Positions 4,086-6,510 of a DNA stretch of 6,510 nt are shown here, one piece after another. Source of the stretch: Bacteroidia bacterium (GTDB lineage Bacteria > Bacteroidota > Bacteroidia > NS11-12g > UBA9320); contig JAQWZS010000042.1 in the NCBI GenBank assembly GCA_029253325.1, positions 1-6,510 on the forward strand. Reading direction: 5' to 3'. Each line of letters begins with the position of its first letter. The stretch's first letter is position 1. The notes under the pieces are model-generated. The model had not been told where the DNA came from. It searched no databases and saw only the letters and a program-made list of their open reading frames with translations. Position numbers and translations under genes: made by a program.

Positions 4086-6433
4086 TGCTTTACCCTAAAA
4101 ATATTAATGTCAAGTTAAGTTTCGATCAGGTTCTTGAAATTGCAAAAGACCATTGCGAGACTGATTTAGGACGATCAATTTATAAAAAATTAAAGTTCAC
4201 TAATAAGCATGAAATTTTAAGTCTTTGGCTTTCACAAACTGAGGAGGTATATGACATTGTAAGTGAGGGTAAACTGAATGTTCTGTTGCCACTTGATTAT
4301 GATTTACATGAAAAAACAGCTAAAATTCAAGGATTTTTTTACGAAATTGAGTCTTTACAGGAAATTTATGATTTACTGAGATCCATAAAAAAAGTGGATG
4401 ATTTTTTCAAAAATAATATTGATGAATATCCAGAAATTTCAAAAATATTCAAAAATATATCCATTGATTACTCATTAATCAACCAAATTGACAAAATTCT
4501 CGATCCTGACGGGAATATAAAACCTTCTGCATCTCCAGCTCTTCGAAAAATATATTCACAAGTAAAAAAAGCAGAAAACAATATCTTTAAAAGTTCTAAT
4601 GATATTTTTTTAAAAGCAAAAGATAAAGGGCTGCTTGCTGATACAGAACTTGGCATCAAAAATGGGAGAGTTGTGTTACCCGTATTATCAGAGCACAAAC
4701 GTAAGATTCATGGTGTTTTAATTGATCAATCTGGAACAGGGAAGGTCTCATATATTGAACCCATTGAGATTGTTAGCCTTAATAACGATTTATCAGAATT
4801 ATTAATAAAAAAGAGGCAAGAGATTGTTCGTATTCTTAAAAACATAACACAACAGATTGTTATAAATCTTAGCGAAATTAAGAAAGCACGGCAGCATTTG
4901 GCTTTTTACGATTATGTGCGTTCAAAGGCACGATTAGCTTCAGACTGGAATTGTGTTAAGCCAAATTTTAATTCATTCACTCTAGTAGTAAATAGTAAAC
5001 ATCCTCTTTTACAGAATAGACTTAATGATGAGAATAAGCTATTGATTCCACTAGATTATTCATTGAATAAAGACAATCGAATTATTGTAATTTCAGGCCC
5101 GAATGCTGGAGGAAAATCAGTTGCTTTAAAGACCATTGGTTTGCTACAAGTGATGTTACAACATGGATTTTTGGTTCCATGTTCTGCTGAAAGTACTTTT
5201 CAACTATTTGAAAATATTTTTATAGATATAGGAGACGATCAAAGCATTGACTCAGATTTAAGCACCTATTCATCTCATCTCAAGTCGGTAAAACACATTG
5301 TTAATTTTTGCGATGAAAATACATTGGTTTTGATGGATGAGATTGGAACGGGTACCGATCCCATGTTCGGTGGACCCATAGCTGAAGCCATTTTAGAGTC
5401 CATACATGCAAAGAATGCTTTTGGGATTATAACAACACATTTTAGTAACATTAAAGCGAAAGCCGATCGGCTAAAAGGGGTGAAAAATGCTGCTATGTTG
5501 TTTGATATTGATAACTTGATCCCTATGTATAAGTTAGATGTTGGTCAGCCAGGTAGTTCTTTTGCCTTTGAGGTAGCTAGTAACATTGGTCTTAATAAAA
5601 AACTCATTAAAAGAGCAAAGGCATTAACGGATACTAAACAGTACGATTTAGATGAATTGCTCTCAGATGTTCAGTCACAACAAGAAAGACTTAAGGAAAA
5701 AGAGCGAGAATTGAATGAAAAATTAGCTAATGCAAAGGTCTTCGAACAAGAATACAGGTCTTTGAAAGATGCAATTGAAAGTCAGAAAACTCAAATAATT
5801 CAACAAGCAAACACAGAAGCAAGTATAATTATAAAATCAGCAAATAAAGAAATAGAAAAAACGATTAGAGTCATTAAAGAAAGTGCAGCCAATAAAGGAA
5901 AAACAGATAAAGTAAGAAAAACACTAAACCAGAAAATTGAAAAATTTGAGAATAATCAATTGACGATTAAATCAAGTGAAATAAGTTATAAAATTGGAGA
6001 TCAAGTTCAGGTTATCGGGTCAAATACCGCTGGAGAAATCATCGAAATTAAGAAGAATAAAATTACCATCAAATTCGGTAATTTGGTTACCAAGACTAGT
6101 ATAGATAACATTGAAAAAGTTGGTAATTCGACTTCCAAACAAGTAAAAAAGTATATTAGTGATTCATCCTATCTTCAAAAGCAACAAAACTTTAAAACTG
6201 AAATTGATATTCGAGGAATGAGAACTCATGAAGCTCTTAATGAAGTGGATAAATTTATTGACTCAGCATTAATAATGGGGGTTTCTAGCTTGAGAATACT
6301 CCATGGTAAAGGGAATGGAGTTTTGAAAACAGAGATCAGAAAGCATTTAAAATTTAACCCATTAGTTCTAAAAATGACCTACGAACGAGTAGATTTTGGT
6401 GGTGAAGGTATTAGTATTATAGAATTAGGTTAA
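4085..6433 (+). CDS. mutS2: Endonuclease MutS2 with C-terminal Smr domain
   Basis: MutS-like ATPase lacking the mismatch-recognition N-terminus. Family members suppress recombination by acting on branched DNA, and in Bacillus subtilis MutS2 acts on collided ribosomes; which applies here is not known. The 782-aa product is complete: core/clamp helices (about 1-310); ATPase with Walker A GPNAGGKS (338-345), signature STYSSHL (393-399), Walker B LVLMDEIGTGTDP (414-426) and the switch histidine H452 in TTHFSN; a charged coiled coil (about 520-610); a small KOW-like beta segment beginning YKIGDQVQV (635 to about 680); and an Smr nuclease domain with IDIRGMRTHEA (707-717) and HGKGNG (740-745). All key motifs are intact. 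The start is GTG at 4085, giving the family-typical MLYPKN; it shares its G with the TAG stop of the lipoprotein gene (TAGTG), implying translational coupling. No upstream Shine-Dalgarno sequence is seen. Confidence 0.97.
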   Translation: MLYPKNINVKLSFDQVLEIAKDHCETDLGRSIYKKLKFTNKHEILSLWLSQTEEVYDIVSEGKLNVLLPLDYDLHEKTAKIQGFFYEIESLQEIYDLLRSIKKVDDFFKNNIDEYPEISKIFKNISIDYSLINQIDKILDPDGNIKPSASPALRKIYSQVKKAENNIFKSSNDIFLKAKDKGLLADTELGIKNGRVVLPVLSEHKRKIHGVLIDQSGTGKVSYIEPIEIVSLNNDLSELLIKKRQEIVRILKNITQQIVINLSEIKKARQHLAFYDYVRSKARLASDWNCVKPNFNSFTLVVNSKHPLLQNRLNDENKLLIPLDYSLNKDNRIIVISGPNAGGKSVALKTIGLLQVMLQHGFLVPCSAESTFQLFENIFIDIGDDQSIDSDLSTYSSHLKSVKHIVNFCDENTLVLMDEIGTGTDPMFGGPIAEAILESIHAKNAFGIITTHFSNIKAKADRLKGVKNAAMLFDIDNLIPMYKLDVGQPGSSFAFEVASNIGLNKKLIKRAKALTDTKQYDLDELLSDVQSQQERLKEKERELNEKLANAKVFEQEYRSLKDAIESQKTQIIQQANTEASIIIKSANKEIEKTIRVIKESAANKGKTDKVRKTLNQKIEKFENNQLTIKSSEISYKIGDQVQVIGSNTAGEIIEIKKNKITIKFGNLVTKTSIDNIEKVGNSTSKQVKKYISDSSYLQKQQNFKTEIDIRGMRTHEALNEVDKFIDSALIMGVSSLRILHGKGNGVLKTEIRKHLKFNPLVLKMTYERVDFGGEGISIIELG

Positions 6434-6460
6434 TTTCGCTAGCATCGCATTTTATAACTC

Positions 6461-6510
6461 ATGAAACAATTATTTAAATACGGAGATACCAAAGAATTTT
6501 ATAAGGTTGT
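6461..6510 (+). CDS. Start of an unidentified protein gene (first 16 codons only)
   Basis: An ATG 27 bases after the mutS2 stop opens a frame reading MKQLFKYGDTKEFYKV, which runs off the window. The short gap and same strand suggest it continues the lipoprotein-mutS2 operon. The pattern of a short lead followed by GDTKEF and a hydrophobic-charged strand is reminiscent of hotdog-fold (MaoC or thioesterase-like) proteins, but 16 residues cannot support an assignment. An A/T-rich leader (TTTTATAACTC) precedes the ATG, like the other genes here. Confidence 0.6.
   Translation, partial: MKQLFKYGDTKEFYKV

Noticed and set aside
4468..4698. Minus-strand open frame of 76 codons
   Set aside because: It lies entirely within mutS2 in antisense, with low-complexity composition and no independent signals.
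1..6510. Mobile elements, CRISPR, toxin-antitoxin, defence or secondary-metabolism genes
   Set aside because: No transposase, terminal inverted repeats, spaced direct repeats or unfamiliar gene cluster is visible; the genes are housekeeping.

Overview
The window is an AT-rich piece of a bacterial chromosome that reads as Bacteroidota, probably a flavobacterium-like lineage. The reasons are: a lipoprotein that looks like DUF4296, a family essentially confined to this phylum; promoters of the Bacteroidetes primary sigma factor type (TTG about 19-21 bases upstream of TAnnTTTG) in front of several genes; start codons with A/T-rich leaders and no Shine-Dalgarno sequence; and ribosomal protein and MutS2 sequences of the Bacteroidetes type. 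The genus cannot be fixed from this window.

Layout. From 1 to 1732, minus strand, lies the first 577 codons of valS (valyl-tRNA synthetase); its 3' end is outside the window. Upstream of it is rplS (L19, minus strand, start corrected to 2180), closed by a clear terminator at 1782-1814. A divergent regulatory region at 2181-2326 carries matching promoters for rplS and for the rplU-rpmA operon (L21 and L27, plus strand). The interval 2893-3107 has no protein gene. It holds an A/T tract, a consensus-perfect promoter (2920-2949), two hairpins and a rho-independent terminator (3057-3080), which together suggest an unannotated small RNA of about 130 nt. Next comes yggS on the minus strand (PLP homeostasis protein). 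It overlaps head-to-head by 9 bases with a plus-strand DUF4296 lipoprotein gene. That gene overlaps by one base the GTG start of mutS2, which is complete at 782 aa. A further plus-strand gene begins at 6461 and leaves the window after 16 codons.

The content is mostly translation housekeeping: tRNA charging, three large-subunit proteins, and MutS2, whose relatives act on branched DNA and, in Bacillus, on collided ribosomes. There are no mobile elements, CRISPR arrays, rRNA or tRNA genes, and no sign of horizontal transfer. The feature most worth follow-up is the putative small RNA between rpmA and yggS. The promoter arrangement around rplS/rplU and the overlapping starts of yggS and the lipoprotein gene are secondary points of interest.
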